Source: Bacillota bacterium
Lineage (GTDB): Bacteria; Bacillota; Clostridia; Peptostreptococcales; Anaerovoracaceae
Length of the DNA: 32,033 nt
Assembly (NCBI GenBank): GCA_022793975.1
Contig: JAAWDW010000049.1
Location: 1 to 32,033 of the forward strand
Reading direction: 5' to 3'
The position numbers and the translations under genes were made by a program. Of this stretch, positions 32,022 to 32,033 are shown one piece after another (within the stretch, counting starts at the first letter, position 1; every line of letters begins with the position of its first letter). Below the pieces are notes generated by a model that saw only the letters and a program-made list of their open reading frames with translations, did no database searches and was not told the DNA's origin.

Positions 32022-32033
32022 TGTTTGGAAAAA

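Noticed and set aside
1..32033. CRISPR array, insertion sequence, prophage or tRNA genes
   Set aside because: No regularly spaced direct repeats, transposase or integrase motifs, or tRNA-like cloverleaf with a TTCGA loop were seen. The only sizeable repeat is inside the BspA-like gene.

Overview
The window looks like a chromosome segment from a Clostridia-type Firmicute, probably an anaerobe from a host-associated niche. The signs are strong purine-rich ribosome binding sites (AGGAGG/AAAGGAG), sigma-A style promoters, moderately low GC, an S-layer homology (SLH) surface enzyme, a BspA-type leucine-rich-repeat protein, copper-amine-oxidase-N-type domains and a GntR/MocR regulator. No genus can be named from this alone. 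I see no rRNA, tRNA, CRISPR array, insertion sequence or phage gene.

Left part (1-11296). A divergent promoter pair sits at 142-261. Leftward, a good promoter and ribosome binding site drive an ORF of only 24 codons that stops just where a histidine-kinase H-box would continue. Rightward, a tightly packed six-gene string encodes a hybrid histidine kinase/response regulator, a secreted BspA-like LRR protein, a MoxR AAA+ ATPase, a DUF58 protein, a large membrane protein with a transglutaminase-like domain whose catalytic Cys is Ser and whose Asp is Glu, and an APC amino-acid permease. MoxR-DUF58-transglutaminase is a known trio of poorly understood function. Its packaging behind a sensor kinase and a surface LRR protein is the most system-like thing here.

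Middle part (11297-17987). A three-gene unit with its own promoter encodes a secreted protein with two copper-amine-oxidase-N-like domains, a trypsin-fold protein lacking the catalytic His, and a membrane-bound UDP-GlcNAc 4,6-dehydratase-like enzyme (PglF/CapD/FlaA1 family). It ends at a strong, probably bidirectional terminator. On the minus strand lie a PhzF-family isomerase and a MocR-type regulator. Between these two is a 13-bp inverted repeat that reads both as a terminator hairpin and as an operator around the phzF promoter.

Right part (17988-32033). A secreted X-Pro dipeptidyl-peptidase-like (S15) enzyme with a long acidic linker and three C-terminal SLH domains is followed by a terminator. 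Minus-strand genes then encode a phosphohexomutase and a small CmpB-like membrane protein. A small plus-strand helical protein meets a minus-strand operon (histidine phosphatase, small DUF7662-like protein, MsrA) tail to tail. Plus-strand genes follow for an EamA transporter, a LarE-type sulfur transferase without other lar genes, an MBOAT/DHHW polysaccharide O-acetylation pair, and an aspartate kinase with two ACT domains. The kinase has a structured leader and a promoter flanked by repeated TATGCGCA sites.

The theme is the cell envelope: surface proteins (BspA-like, SLH-anchored peptidase, copper-amine-oxidase-N-like), glycan precursor enzymes (PglF-like, phosphohexomutase), glycan acetylation (MBOAT/DHHW) and an envelope-facing sensor, mixed with amino-acid metabolism and transport (permease, EamA, aspartate kinase).
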